Assembly: GCF_008107445.1 (NCBI RefSeq)
Contig: NZ_VSLD01000003.1
Location: 426,685 to 490,684 of the forward strand
DNA from: Arthrobacter echini
GTDB taxonomy: Bacteria; Actinomycetota; Actinomycetes; Actinomycetales; Micrococcaceae
Reading direction: 5' to 3'
Length of the DNA: 64,000 nt
The notes below the pieces were generated by a model. It saw only the letters and a program-made list of their open reading frames with translations, ran no database searches and was not told the DNA's origin. Positions 45,659 through 54,251 of this stretch are shown here, piece after piece (position 1 is the first letter of the stretch; every line of letters begins with the position of its first letter). A program made the position numbers and the translations under genes.

Positions 45659-46136
45659 CCCGGGATCCGTCGCCCGTCGCGCCGCTGGGTCCCTGTACCC
45701 GTAGGGAGCGCAGGGCCGCCCTGACGGGCCGCAGTGGACGCTCGGTGTAGCCGCCGTCGGCCAGTCCCGCGCGGCGCTCGAACGCATTGCGCGACGCCGG
45801 ATCGCCCGTCCGAAGTAGCGAGTAGCCGGCTGCCAGCAGATAGGCGGGGAGGAACGGCAGGCCCAGGCAGGCGGCGTACTGGTGCGTGTGGCGCGCCTCG
45901 TGCTCGAGCAGCCGGGTGAAGCCGGCGTGTGCCCGCTGCGGAGCGCTGCCGCGGAGCAGCACCACGCTGCCGATCGTGAACGCCCGGGCTGTGGGCAATC
46001 TCCGGCGATACCCCTCGGCCAGCAGCAGGCCGAGCGGGCCGGGGGAGATCCGGCAGCCGGACAGCCGAGCCACCGCCAGGCCGACGGGCGTGGACAGATT
46101 CATCCAGTTGAGGAGGGGAACGAGCCGTCGCTGCAT
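45636..46136 (-). CDS. Hypothetical protein with HExxH-like motif
   Basis: 166 residues, not assigned to a named family. The centre reads LLEHEARHTHQYAACLG, where HEARH fits the HExxH zinc-peptidase pattern. It is flanked by hydrophobic stretches (FLPAYLLAAGYSLL) that suggest membrane association. The C-terminal about 50 residues are basic. ATG 46136 has a leaderless-type TAGGAT 6 nt upstream. It could be a small membrane-linked metallopeptidase or a structural remnant of one. Confidence 0.65.
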   Translation of the reverse strand: MQRRLVPLLNWMNLSTPVGLAVARLSGCRISPGPLGLLLAEGYRRRLPTARAFTIGSVVLLRGSAPQRAHAGFTRLLEHEARHTHQYAACLGLPFLPAYLLAAGYSLLRTGDPASRNAFERRAGLADGGYTERPLRPVRAALRSLRVQGPSGATGDGSRVSAPRRR

Positions 46137-46142
46137 GCGCTC

Positions 46143-46148
46143 ATCCTA
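46143..46148 (-). promoter_or_regulatory. Leaderless -10 element of the HExxH-like gene
   Basis: TAGGAT on the minus strand, 6 nt before ATG 46136. Confidence 0.55.
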
Positions 46149-46213
46149 GTGACGCCCCCGGTACGCTCCGGAGCGAGCCGCCCCACGGTTGCGGCGCCGT
46201 CGACCCGGTCGCC

Positions 46214-46219
46214 TAGACT
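46214..46219 (+). promoter_or_regulatory. Probable -10 element and leader of pheST
   Basis: TAGACT about 120 nt before pheS; TTGCGG 19 bp upstream is a possible but poorly spaced -35. The leader contains a 7-bp hairpin (46283-46289 with 46297-46303) and a pyrimidine-rich run (TTTTCC). I found no T-box specifier or antiterminator sequence. Confidence 0.45.
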
Positions 46220-46340
46220 TGACACGCCGGAGCGGCCCCGCCGTGGACCGGTTCCTTCCAGTTTTCCTGTTCCCGTCGGCAGTGGCTCCCCGTAGTGGAG
46301 CCATCGCGGCCTGTCCGAGAGTGCAAGGTATCCCACCTCC

Positions 46341-47423
46341 ATGACCGAAACCCCAGAGAACCCCGGGCACACCGGCCCCGAGGCGACGGTTCCCGACCCG
46401 CTGGATCCCACCTCGGTCGCAGCCGCCGTCGACACCGCGCTGGCCGCCATCGCCGCTGCGGCAGATCTGGACGGGCTCAAGGCTGTGCGGATCGCGCACA
46501 CGGGTGAGAAGTCGCCTCTTAGCCTGGCGAACCGGGGGATCGGGGCGCTGCCGAAGGAGCAGAAGTCGGCGGCGGGCAAGAACATCGGCCCGGCACGCGG
46601 CCGCATCAACCAGGCACTCACCACACGGACCGCTGAGCTCGAGGCCGAGCGCGACGCGCGGATCCTCGTCGAGGAGGCCGTCGACGTGACGGCAGCCCCC
46701 CGCCGTCGGCGGCACGGCGCGCGCCATCCGCTCTCCACGCTGCAGGAGCGGGTCAGCGACGTCTTCGTCAGCATGGGCTGGGAGATCGCCGAGGGGCCCG
46801 AGCTCGAATCGGAGTGGCTGAACTTCGACGCCCTGAACTTCAAGCCGGACCACCCGGCACGCGAGATGCAGGACACCTTCTTCGTGGAGCCGCTCGACGC
46901 GCACCTCGTGCTGCGCACGCACACCTCGCCCGTGCAGATCCGATCGATGCTCGAGCGTGAGCTGCCCATCTACGTGCTGTGCCCGGGCAAGGTGTTCCGC
47001 ACCGACGAACTCGACGCCACCCACACCCCGGTCTTCCACCAGTTCGAGGGCCTCGCGATCGACAAGGGCCTCACCATGGCCGATCTCGTGGGCACGCTCG
47101 AGTACTTCACGCAGCAGCTCTTCGGCGACGAGGCCAAGGTGCGCCTGCGCCCCAACTTCTTCCCCTTCACCGAGCCGAGCGCCGAGCTCGACATCTGGCA
47201 CCCGGGCGCCAAGGGCGGCGCGCGCTGGATCGAGTGGGGTGGTTGCGGCATGGTCAATCCCAATGTGCTGCGGGCCACCGGCATAGACCCGGAGGTCTAC
47301 TCCGGCTTCGCCTTCGGTATGGGGATCGAGCGGGCGCTCATGTTCCGCAACGACGTCGTCGATATGCACGACATGATCGAGGGCGACGTCCGTTTCAGCG
47401 ACCACTTCGGGATGGAGATCTAG
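46341..47423 (+). CDS. pheS: Phenylalanine--tRNA ligase alpha subunit
   Basis: Class II synthetase catalytic subunit; 360 residues. The N-terminal coiled-coil region is followed by the class II core with HPLSTLQERVSDVFVSMGW, the motif 2 region LRTHTSPVQIRSM and the motif 3 end GFAFGMGIERALMFRNDV. ATG 46341 starts a frame continuous with the family. pheT begins at the very next base after its stop codon. Confidence 0.97.
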   Translation: MTETPENPGHTGPEATVPDPLDPTSVAAAVDTALAAIAAAADLDGLKAVRIAHTGEKSPLSLANRGIGALPKEQKSAAGKNIGPARGRINQALTTRTAELEAERDARILVEEAVDVTAAPRRRRHGARHPLSTLQERVSDVFVSMGWEIAEGPELESEWLNFDALNFKPDHPAREMQDTFFVEPLDAHLVLRTHTSPVQIRSMLERELPIYVLCPGKVFRTDELDATHTPVFHQFEGLAIDKGLTMADLVGTLEYFTQQLFGDEAKVRLRPNFFPFTEPSAELDIWHPGAKGGARWIEWGGCGMVNPNVLRATGIDPEVYSGFAFGMGIERALMFRNDVVDMHDMIEGDVRFSDHFGMEI

Positions 47424-49967
47424 ATGAGAATCCCACTGTCCTGGCTGCGCGAGTACGCAGCCGTGCCCGCGGACGCCACCGCGGAAGACGTGATGGCCGA
47501 GCTCGTGAAGGTGGGCCTCGAGGAGGAGGACGTCCACCGTCCCACCGACGAGCTCAGCGGCCCCATCGTGGTGGGCCAGGTGCTCAGCAAGATCGCGGAG
47601 CCCCAGACCAACGGCAAGACCATCAACTGGTGCCAGGTCCGCGTGGTGCCCGAGGGTGAGGAGCAGACCCTCACGGGCGAGGGGATCGACCCCTCGGGCG
47701 TGCAGGGCATCGTGTGCGGCGCGCACAACTTCGAGGAGGGCGACAAGGTGGTGGTCACGCTGCCGGGCGCCGTCCTGCCCGGTGACTTCCGCATCAGCCC
47801 CCGCAAGACCTACGGTCACGTCTCGGCCGGAATGATCGCATCGGTGAAGGAGCTCGGCATCGGGGAGGACCACGACGGCATCCTCGTGCTCTCCACCCTC
47901 GGGCTGGACCCCGAGGTGGGTGCCGACGCCATGGACCTCCTCGGACTGTACGACGAGGCGGCCGAGATCAATGTGACACCGGATCGCGGCTACTGCTTCT
48001 CCATCCGCGGTGTGGCGCGCGAGTACGCCCACGCCACCGGGACGGCCTTCACCGACCCGGCCGACGCCGTCGTCGTGCCCGCCGCTGCGGGTGAGGGGTA
48101 CCCGGTGCGCCTCGCCGACGAGGCGCCGATCTACGGCGTGGACGGCTGCGACCGCTTCGTGGCCCGCACCGTTCGCGGCGTCGACCCCACCCGCCCCACC
48201 CCGCCGTGGATGTCCGCGCGCCTGCGCCTGGCCGGTATCCGGTCGATCTCGCTCGTGGTGGACATCTCCAACTACGTGATGCTCGAGCTCGGTCAGCCCC
48301 TGCACTTCTATGACCGCGACACGCTCTCCGGTGAGATCGTGGTGCGCCGCGCCATCGAGGGTGAGACGCTGCGGACCCTCGATGACAGGGAGCGCGCACT
48401 CGACGTCGGGGATCTCCTCATCACCGACGCGTCCGGGCCCATCGGTATCGCCGGGGTCATGGGAGGCGCGTCCACCGAGGTGTCGGACAGCACCGTGGAC
48501 GTCGTCATCGAGTCGGCCCACTTCGACCCCGTGAGCATCGGACGTTCCCGCCGTCGCCACAAGCTCCCGTCGGAGGCGTCGAGGCGCTTCGAGCGCGATG
48601 TCGACTGGCAGATCGCCGACGTCGCCGCACAGCGCGCCGTCGATCTCCTCCTCGAGCTCGCCGGCGGCACGGCAGACGACGCCGTGACCGACGTCGGGCA
48701 GGCACCCGCGCCCCGCGTGATCGAGCTCGCCGCCGATTTCCCGGCGCGCCTGATCGGCCGCGAGTTCACCGAGGACCAGATCACGGGCACGCTCACCGAT
48801 CTCGGTGCCGGGGTGGAGCCGGTCGACGGCGGCTACCGCGTCACGGCGCCGAGCTGGCGCTCGGATCTGGAGACGCGCGAGGACCTCACCGAGGAGATCA
48901 TCCGCCTCGTGGGGTACAGCACCATCCCGTCCACGCTTCCCGTGGCGCCTCCCGGTCGCGGTCTGACCCGCGTGCAGCAGCAGCGCCGTCGGCTCCTGAA
49001 CGCCCTTGCCGCGGCGGGGCTCACCGAGGTGCTGTCCTACCCGTTCGTCAGCGAGCAGGCCAACGCGCTCTTCGGCACGTCCGAGGAGGGAGCAGCCGCA
49101 CCGGCGGTCCGGCTCGCCAATCCGCTCAGTGCGGAGCGCGCCTACTTGCGGCGGTCCGTCCTGCCCGGCCTCATCGAGGTGGCCAAGCGGAACCACTCGC
49201 GTGGCTTCCGCGATCTCGCCCTGTTCGAGTCGGGGTCCGTCTTCCTGCCGGGTGAGCAGATGGGAACGAAGACGATCCCGCCGCTGGGCATCAAGCCCGA
49301 CGACGACGTCCTCGACGCCCTCTACGACGGGATCCCGCACCAGCCGCAGGTCATCGCCGGGCTGTTCACGGGTCTCGAGGTGCCGCCGTCCGCCGGAGTG
49401 GAGGCGCGGGCCTGGGACTGGGCCGACGCCGTCGACGTCGTGCAGCTCATGGGGAGCGTGACCGGCGTGGACGTGGTGGTGCGGCAGGGCAGTCACCAGG
49501 CGTTCCACCCCGGGCGGATCGCGGAGTTCGTGCTGCGCAGCGGTGAGGTGCTCGGTCACGCCGGGGAACTGCACCCGAAGGTCAGCGCGTTCCACGATCT
49601 GCCGGCCCGGACCGTGGCGTTCGAGATCGACGTCGACCGCCTGTTCGACGCCGCCGCCGACATCATCGTGGCCCGCTCGCTGTCCACGTATCCGACGGCG
49701 ACGCAGGACGTGGCGCTCGTGGTGGACTCCGCCGTCGTCGCCGGTGACGTGCTGGAGACCCTGCGGGAGGGTGCGGGAGAACTGCTCGAGGACGTCAGCC
49801 TGTTCGACGTCTACACCGGACCCGGCATCGCCGAGGGCAGCACGTCACTCGCCTTCGCCCTGCGCTTCCGGGCGCCCGACAGGACGCTGACGGCCGAGGA
49901 GGCCAGCGCTGCACGCGATGCCGCGGTGGCGCTCGCGGGGGAGCGGTTCGGGGCCGTGCAGCGCTGA
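47424..49967 (+). CDS. pheT: Phenylalanine--tRNA ligase beta subunit
   Basis: 847 residues, the large subunit of the (alpha-beta)2 enzyme. In order: an N-terminal tRNA-binding EMAP-like domain (VVGQVLSKIAEPQTNGKTI, GAHNFEEGDKV), the B3/B4 editing domain, the B5 domain near residues 410-480 (TREDLTEEIIRLVGY), the catalytic-like core and the C-terminal FDX-ACB anticodon-binding domain (STYPTATQDVALVVD). Full length. In relatives the arginine genes often follow; here they do not. Confidence 0.97.
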   Translation: MRIPLSWLREYAAVPADATAEDVMAELVKVGLEEEDVHRPTDELSGPIVVGQVLSKIAEPQTNGKTINWCQVRVVPEGEEQTLTGEGIDPSGVQGIVCGAHNFEEGDKVVVTLPGAVLPGDFRISPRKTYGHVSAGMIASVKELGIGEDHDGILVLSTLGLDPEVGADAMDLLGLYDEAAEINVTPDRGYCFSIRGVAREYAHATGTAFTDPADAVVVPAAAGEGYPVRLADEAPIYGVDGCDRFVARTVRGVDPTRPTPPWMSARLRLAGIRSISLVVDISNYVMLELGQPLHFYDRDTLSGEIVVRRAIEGETLRTLDDRERALDVGDLLITDASGPIGIAGVMGGASTEVSDSTVDVVIESAHFDPVSIGRSRRRHKLPSEASRRFERDVDWQIADVAAQRAVDLLLELAGGTADDAVTDVGQAPAPRVIELAADFPARLIGREFTEDQITGTLTDLGAGVEPVDGGYRVTAPSWRSDLETREDLTEEIIRLVGYSTIPSTLPVAPPGRGLTRVQQQRRRLLNALAAAGLTEVLSYPFVSEQANALFGTSEEGAAAPAVRLANPLSAERAYLRRSVLPGLIEVAKRNHSRGFRDLALFESGSVFLPGEQMGTKTIPPLGIKPDDDVLDALYDGIPHQPQVIAGLFTGLEVPPSAGVEARAWDWADAVDVVQLMGSVTGVDVVVRQGSHQAFHPGRIAEFVLRSGEVLGHAGELHPKVSAFHDLPARTVAFEIDVDRLFDAAADIIVARSLSTYPTATQDVALVVDSAVVAGDVLETLREGAGELLEDVSLFDVYTGPGIAEGSTSLAFALRFRAPDRTLTAEEASAARDAAVALAGERFGAVQR

Positions 49968-49969
49968 AC

Positions 49970-50009
49970 CGGTCCTCTCGACCCGGCCGGCGCCCGGCCG
50001 AGAGGACCG
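49970..50009. terminator. Bidirectional hairpin between pheT and the quinone oxidoreductase
   Basis: A perfect 11-bp stem (49970-49980 with 49999-50009) encloses a second GC-rich stem (GGCCGG/CCGGCC-like). It lies between convergent genes. The T-run is poor, so efficiency is uncertain. Confidence 0.6.
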
Positions 50010-50018
50010 TTCCGGACC

Positions 50019-50984
50019 CTACGGGACCAGCAGAACCTTGCCTGTGGTCTTCCGACCCTCGAGATCCTCGTGGGCCTGGGCGGCATCGCCCAGCGCGTAA
50101 CGGGCTCCGATCCGCACGTCGAGCTGTCCGGCCAGGACGGCGTCGAAGAGTTCGGAGGACCGCCAGCGCCGCTCCTCCGGGGTGCGCACATAGTGCACGA
50201 TCGACGGGCGCGTGAGGTAGAGCCCGCCGCTGCTGTTCAGCAGCTGCGGATCGACCGGCGGTACCGGGCCGGAAGCTCCACCGAAGAGCACCATGGTGCC
50301 CCGGATGCGCAGCGAGCGCAGCGACTCGTCGAAGGTCGCCTTGCCCACGCCGTCGTACACCACGTCCACGCCCACGCCGTCGGTCAATGACATGACGGCG
50401 TCGGCGAAGCCCTCGTAGCCGAGCACCTCGTCGGCGCCGGCTCCGCGGGCCAGGTCCTCCTTCTCGGGGGTGGAGACGGTGGTGAAGACGCGGGCGCCCT
50501 TGGCCTTGAGGAGCTGGATGATGAGCAGCCCGACGCCGCCGGCGCCGGCATGGACGAGCACCGTGTGCTCCGGCTGCACCTCGAAGGTCGAGTTGATGAG
50601 GTAGTGCGCGGTCATGCCTTGCAGGGGGAGCGCCGCCGCGGTCTCGAGGTCGACGCCGTCGGGCACGGGCAGGGCGCGGTCCGCGTCCACGAGTGCGTAC
50701 TCGGCGTAGGTTCCCTTGCCTTCGGCGAAGGCCACGCGGTCTCCCGCGCTGTAGTCGGTGACGCCCTCACCGACGGCTTCCACGGTCCCGGCGGCCTCGG
50801 CTCCCGGGGTGAACGGGTGCTCCACGGGGTACACGCCGCTGCGCTGGTAGGTCTCGATGAAGTTGACTCCTGCGGCGGCGACCTTCACGAGGAGCTGGCC
50901 GGGACCCGGTTCCGGCCGGTCGGCGGAGGCGAGGGTGAGGACCTCGGGTCCGCCGGACTGCTGGACGACGATTGCTGAGGACAT
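50019..50984 (-). CDS. Quinone oxidoreductase (zinc-independent MDR family)
   Basis: 321 residues. It has the GroES-like N-terminal domain (VKVAAAGVNFIETYQRSGVYP, TPGAEAAGTVEAVGEGV) and the NADPH-binding Rossmann domain with AGAGGVGLLIIQL, and lacks zinc-ligating cysteines, as in QOR/zeta-crystallin enzymes. It probably reduces quinones or unsaturated carbonyls with NADPH. ATG 50984 has AAAGGA upstream. It lies in the accessory block after pheT. Confidence 0.92.
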   Translation of the reverse strand: MSSAIVVQQSGGPEVLTLASADRPEPGPGQLLVKVAAAGVNFIETYQRSGVYPVEHPFTPGAEAAGTVEAVGEGVTDYSAGDRVAFAEGKGTYAEYALVDADRALPVPDGVDLETAAALPLQGMTAHYLINSTFEVQPEHTVLVHAGAGGVGLLIIQLLKAKGARVFTTVSTPEKEDLARGAGADEVLGYEGFADAVMSLTDGVGVDVVYDGVGKATFDESLRSLRIRGTMVLFGGASGPVPPVDPQLLNSSGGLYLTRPSIVHYVRTPEERRWRSSELFDAVLAGQLDVRIGARYALGDAAQAHEDLEGRKTTGKVLLVP

Positions 50985-51057
50985 GATGAGTGTTCCTTTC
51001 CGTGGCGTCCCTCCATGCTAGGGCCGGTGCTTCGCCGTTGGCCCCGATGGGCTCGGG

Positions 51058-51495
51058 TCACCCCTCCGACGTCGGAGCGTCCCCGATACTGATCGTCTCC
51101 ATCGCGCTGCCGGAGCGTCCCTGCAACCGCCGGCGCATGGACAGTGCGATGCGGGAGGCCTGCACCTTGGCCAGCTCGGCCTTCGGCCCGGCGTAGTGCT
51201 CGTCGAGCGTCGCCGACCACAGTGTCAGCCAGCGCTCGAAGTGCGCGGCTGTCAGCGGGACCTGTCGATGAAGCTCCAGATGCGGTTCGAGGGCATTGCG
51301 ACGGTAGAGCCCGGCCTTGAACAGCACGGTCTCCCAGAAGTCGCAGATGATCGGCAGGTGCGCCTGGAGATCCATCCGGGCCACGTCCACGAAGATCGGC
51401 CCCAGCAGCTCGTCGGCGAAGGCGCGCCGGTAGAACGCGGTGAGGAGGGTCTCGACGTCGTCGCGGTCCTGCAGGTCAGCTCGAATGGTAGCCAC
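51058..51495 (-). CDS. Group III truncated hemoglobin
   Basis: 145 residues with the group III pattern LLTAFYRRAFADELLGPIF, DLQAHLPIICDFWETVLF, then the proximal-histidine region LHRQVPLTAAHFERWLTLW. The roles suggested for the group are oxygen, nitric-oxide or peroxide chemistry, none proven here. GTG 51495 is 6 nt after TAGAAT, so the mRNA is leaderless-type, and this -10 overlaps a palindrome shared with the divergent gene. Confidence 0.9.
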   Translation of the reverse strand: MATIRADLQDRDDVETLLTAFYRRAFADELLGPIFVDVARMDLQAHLPIICDFWETVLFKAGLYRRNALEPHLELHRQVPLTAAHFERWLTLWSATLDEHYAGPKAELAKVQASRIALSMRRRLQGRSGSAMETISIGDAPTSEG

Positions 51496-51501
51496 GCACT
51501 C

Positions 51502-51507
51502 ATTCTA
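51502..51507 (-). promoter_or_regulatory. Leaderless -10 element of the hemoglobin gene
   Basis: TAGAAT on the minus strand, 6 nt before GTG 51495. Five of its six bases lie in the left arm of the palindrome 51503-51519. Confidence 0.6.
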
Positions 51508-51519
51508 CGTTTCGTAGAA
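51503..51519. promoter_or_regulatory. 17-bp palindromic operator between divergent genes
   Basis: TTCTACG and CGTAGAA form a perfect 7+3+7 inverted repeat. It covers the -10 element of the hemoglobin gene and ends 6 bp before the -10 of the membrane-protein gene. A bound regulator would block both promoters. The regulator is not identifiable from the window. Confidence 0.7.
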
Positions 51520-51525
51520 AAGCTG

Positions 51526-51531
51526 TAGATT
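51526..51531 (+). promoter_or_regulatory. Leaderless -10 element of the four-helix membrane gene
   Basis: TAGATT, 6 nt before ATG 51538, with no ribosome site in TGCAGC. Confidence 0.6.
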
Positions 51532-51537
51532 TGCAGC

Positions 51538-52017
51538 ATGGCCGGCATGGATTCTGAGCGCCTTCGATGGACAAGCTCGAGTACGTTCCGCGTGATCGCG
51601 ACGGCCTGGATCATCGCCGGCGGACTGACCGCGGCAGTGACGGGGCCACTGCACCTCGAGTACGGCTCGTGGGCCGCCGCCTATCAGGTTCTCGTGGCCG
51701 GCATTGCCCAGAGTGCCTTCGGCATTGCGCAGGCAGCCCTGGCGCCGCAGCCACTGTCACGGAGCACTGTCGCAACGGAGCTGGTCGCCTGGAATCTGGG
51801 CAGTCTGGCGGTACTCGCCGGCACAGTGCTCGGCGCACCGCTGATCGTCGACGCCGGTGGTGTGGTGCTCGTGGTCGCCCTCGCGCTGCTGATCCGGACG
51901 GTGCGGGGGAAGGGCGACGGGCCTGCGTGGGCGCTGTGGACCTACCGGCTCCTGCTCGTCGTCATCCTCACGAGTATCCCTATCGGCCTGACGCTGGCCC
52001 ACCTGCGCGCACCGTAG
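51538..52017 (+). CDS. Four-helix membrane protein of unknown function
   Basis: 159 residues with about four hydrophobic helices (near residues 20-37, 45-65, 82-112 and 132-150). I do not recognise the family. It is divergent from the hemoglobin gene and shares its palindromic operator, so the two are probably induced by the same signal. The polar N-terminus is short ([15 protein letters not shown]), and ATG 51547 is an alternative start. Confidence 0.7.
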   Translation: MAGMDSERLRWTSSSTFRVIATAWIIAGGLTAAVTGPLHLEYGSWAAAYQVLVAGIAQSAFGIAQAALAPQPLSRSTVATELVAWNLGSLAVLAGTVLGAPLIVDAGGVVLVVALALLIRTVRGKGDGPAWALWTYRLLLVVILTSIPIGLTLAHLRAP

Positions 52018-52161
52018 GTCCGCAGCGGGCCGAGCACCGGCGGACCAGAGCCCACTCTGCGTCGTGCGTCCTCCTGTCCCGTCGCGGGCCCCAGGTGCAG
52101 CCGACGACATCGCCGTGCGGCGGCGTCGTCGATCCTGGGCTGCCGTTCGGAACGGGTCGGT

Positions 52162-52184
52162 TAGGCTGAACCGCCTGAGGAAGG
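52162..52184 (+). promoter_or_regulatory. Promoter -10 and ribosome site of the DUF421 gene
   Basis: TAGGCT (52162-52167) lies 24 bp before ATG 52192. The leader it would give contains GAGGAAGG (52177-52184), a strong ribosome site. This is the leadered version of the same hexamer seen at leaderless genes. Confidence 0.5.
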
Positions 52185-52191
52185 GGCGGTC

Positions 52192-52746
52192 ATGTGGCAT
52201 GAGATGGGACTGACGTGGGCCGACGCCCTCCGGGTCGTGGTCTCCACCGTCGGTCTGTATCTGCTCATGCTGACCCTCATCAGGGTCATGGGGCAACGGA
52301 CGATGGCGCGCCTGTCCAATTTCGATCTCGCCGCAGCGGTGGCACTCGGAGCCGTGATCGGTCGCGCGATCCTCGGCTACACCCCGACGCTGGTGGCGGG
52401 TGCCTTGGGTGTCATCACCTTGCTGGTGTTGCAGGCGGTTACTGGACAGTTACGCCGGTTCCCGAAGGGACTGAATGCGGTCAGCAACAGGGCGTATGTG
52501 CTCATGGCAGGAGAGCGCATCGTGATGGCGAACCTGCGGCGCACCCATGTCGCCGAGCACGAGATCACCGCGCGGCTGCGCCTGGCCGGCATCCGCAGTT
52601 GGTCGGAAGTGGCCTGTGTGATCCTGGAATTGACCGGAGAGATCAGCGTTCTACGGCGCGGCATGCCTATCGAGCGGGGCATGCTGGAAGATGTGGTGGG
52701 TGCAGAATTGGTTCCCGCAGCATTCCTCGCCGATCCGGAGAACTAG
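52192..52746 (+). CDS. DUF421 (YetF-like) membrane protein
   Basis: 184 residues. Three N-terminal helices (VVSTVGLYLLMLTLIRVM; AAAVALGAVIGRAIL; VAGALGVITLLVLQAV) precede a cytoplasmic domain. MGQRTMARLSNFDLAAAVALGAVIGRAI is the family signature. Relatives of YetF/YrbG are of unknown function. The end is shorter than in B. subtilis YetF, which is common in actinobacteria. Confidence 0.88.
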   Translation: MWHEMGLTWADALRVVVSTVGLYLLMLTLIRVMGQRTMARLSNFDLAAAVALGAVIGRAILGYTPTLVAGALGVITLLVLQAVTGQLRRFPKGLNAVSNRAYVLMAGERIVMANLRRTHVAEHEITARLRLAGIRSWSEVACVILELTGEISVLRRGMPIERGMLEDVVGAELVPAAFLADPEN

Positions 52747-52841
52747 ATAGACCTCGGATCCAGCCGCGTTTTACCGCGGAAGATGGCTGACCTCAAGGGT
52801 CCTGGCGATCCAGACCATTGCGCTCAGGCTCGGGTCGCGGA

Positions 52842-53639
52842 ATGACCGAGATCGATCGACTCGCCCGCTTCCTCGCTGCGTATGATGACCAGTTGCGCAC
52901 CGATGCCGAGATCCTCGGTGCCATCACAGTGACCCGGCACCATGCATTGCATCTGGTGACGTTCATGCACGGACGTGGCTTCGTCACCTACAAGGAGCTG
53001 GGCGAAGTCGGCGCGGAGAGCATACCGAGGATAGTGGGGGACGTCGTCGCCCACTATCGGGCCAACCCGGAGATTCGCCTGGTCGAATGGAAGACTCGTG
53101 GACACGACCATGCGCCCGGACTGCATGAGGCTCTGCTGGAGAACGGCTTCGTTGGGGGCGAGCCGGAATCGATCATGATCGGCGAGGCGAAGGCATTGAG
53201 CGTCGAGGTTCCACTACCCGCCGAGGTGACGATCCGACAGGTCACGGACGAGCCGGACGTGCGCTCTGCAAGCGCCATGCAGGACGAGGTCTTCGGCAAC
53301 GCGGTCACCCGCGAGTCGGCAGATGCCCTGCTCCGCCAGCTATCAGCCGGTGACGGTACGGAGCTCTGGGTGGCCGAGGCGAAGGGACAGATAGTCTGTG
53401 CCGGCCGGTTGGAGCCGGTTCCCGAAACAGAGTTCGCCGGCATCTGGGGAGGGGCGACCCGTAAGGAGTGGCGCGGCCACGGTATCTACCGGGCGCTGAC
53501 AGCTCGACGGGCCCAGTCAGCGATCGAGAGGGGGAAGACCCTCATCCACAGCGACTCCACCGAATACTCGCGGCCCATTCTCGAGCGTTCCGGGCTCGTG
53601 AAGGTATCGACGACAACGCCCTATCTCTGGCGCCGCTGA
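52842..53639 (+). CDS. GNAT family N-acetyltransferase
   Basis: 265 residues. The N-terminal half is an unassigned region (HHALHLVTFMHGRGFVTY), while the C-terminal half shows the acetyl-CoA-binding pattern RKEWRGHGIYRALTARRAQ, with the preceding beta strand FAGIWGGAT. The substrate is unknown. ATG 52842 was chosen; the in-frame TTG at 52818 is less likely. The gene is 95 bp after DUF421 on the same strand. Its base composition is slightly less GC-rich than its neighbours. Confidence 0.82.
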   Translation: MTEIDRLARFLAAYDDQLRTDAEILGAITVTRHHALHLVTFMHGRGFVTYKELGEVGAESIPRIVGDVVAHYRANPEIRLVEWKTRGHDHAPGLHEALLENGFVGGEPESIMIGEAKALSVEVPLPAEVTIRQVTDEPDVRSASAMQDEVFGNAVTRESADALLRQLSAGDGTELWVAEAKGQIVCAGRLEPVPETEFAGIWGGATRKEWRGHGIYRALTARRAQSAIERGKTLIHSDSTEYSRPILERSGLVKVSTTTPYLWRR

Positions 53640-53704
53640 GGACTGGATCGACGTGACAGCGTCAGTGCATCGTTCAGCGATGCGAAAGCTCGACGACGGC
53701 TTGA

Positions 53705-54136
53705 TCACTTCGGACCTTGCAGCCACTCCTGTCGACTGATCCGGAACTGCAGCTGGTAGCTGTCGATCTGCAGGAATTGTCCGGGAGCACCTCGACCTGT
53801 TTCGCTCATACCGAGAGAGCGCAGGATGCTCACGGACGCTGTGTTCGCTTCAGGCGCTTCGGCCCAGATGCGGTCGAGCGACAGCTCGCCGAGACCGTAG
53901 GCGAGACCGGCCTCCGCCAGCCGGCGACCCAGTCCGTGCACCCAGCGGTGCGAGGGTCCAACGAGAAAGCCGAGTTCCTTATCCCTCGGATCGGCATCGT
54001 GCAGGTCCACGTATCCCACCACCTTGAGCAACAAGAGGCCGAAGACAGGGAGCGGGTCGGGTGGATGGAACCCGTCGACGGTTTCGTCGCCCTTGATCTG
54101 CTGGGCCTCCGCAGGACCGACGTCGTGGACCGGCAA
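53705..54136 (-). CDS. GNAT-type acetyltransferase, possibly shortened
   Basis: 143 residues from a TTG start at 54136; no ATG or GTG fits. The central part resembles GNAT enzymes of the RimJ/RimL type: GYVDLHDADPRDKELGFLVG, HGLGRRLAEAGLAYG, ASVSILRSLGMSETG. Between the N-terminal GPAEAQQIKGDETVDGFHP and the GYVDL strand the protein is shorter than I would expect for the family, so an internal loss is possible. It may be a degraded gene. Confidence 0.55.
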   Translation of the reverse strand: MPVHDVGPAEAQQIKGDETVDGFHPPDPLPVFGLLLLKVVGYVDLHDADPRDKELGFLVGPSHRWVHGLGRRLAEAGLAYGLGELSLDRIWAEAPEANTASVSILRSLGMSETGRGAPGQFLQIDSYQLQFRISRQEWLQGPK

Positions 54137-54239
54137 ATGTCAGCGGGGACGCTCGGCGCGCTAGGCTCAGCAATCTCGCATTCGGGAGGGCCCGCAATTC
54201 TCGGCCCGGATCCGCCCCGCCCGGTAGCAGGCCCTCACA

Positions 54240-54245
54240 TAGGGT
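54240..54245 (+). promoter_or_regulatory. Leaderless -10 element of the tetR gene
   Basis: TAGGGT, 6 nt before ATG 54252, with no ribosome site in AGTTAG. Confidence 0.55.
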
Positions 54246-54251
54246 AGTTAG

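Noticed and set aside
46226..46340. T-box leader before pheS
   Set aside because: No specifier loop, no TGGN antiterminator bulge and no terminator seen; T-boxes in actinobacteria are mostly on ileS.
46146..49595. Very long open frame antisense to pheST (about 1149 codons)
   Set aside because: Composition typical of high-GC shadow frames (His, Arg, Asp, Gly runs); pheS and pheT on the other strand are complete and certain.
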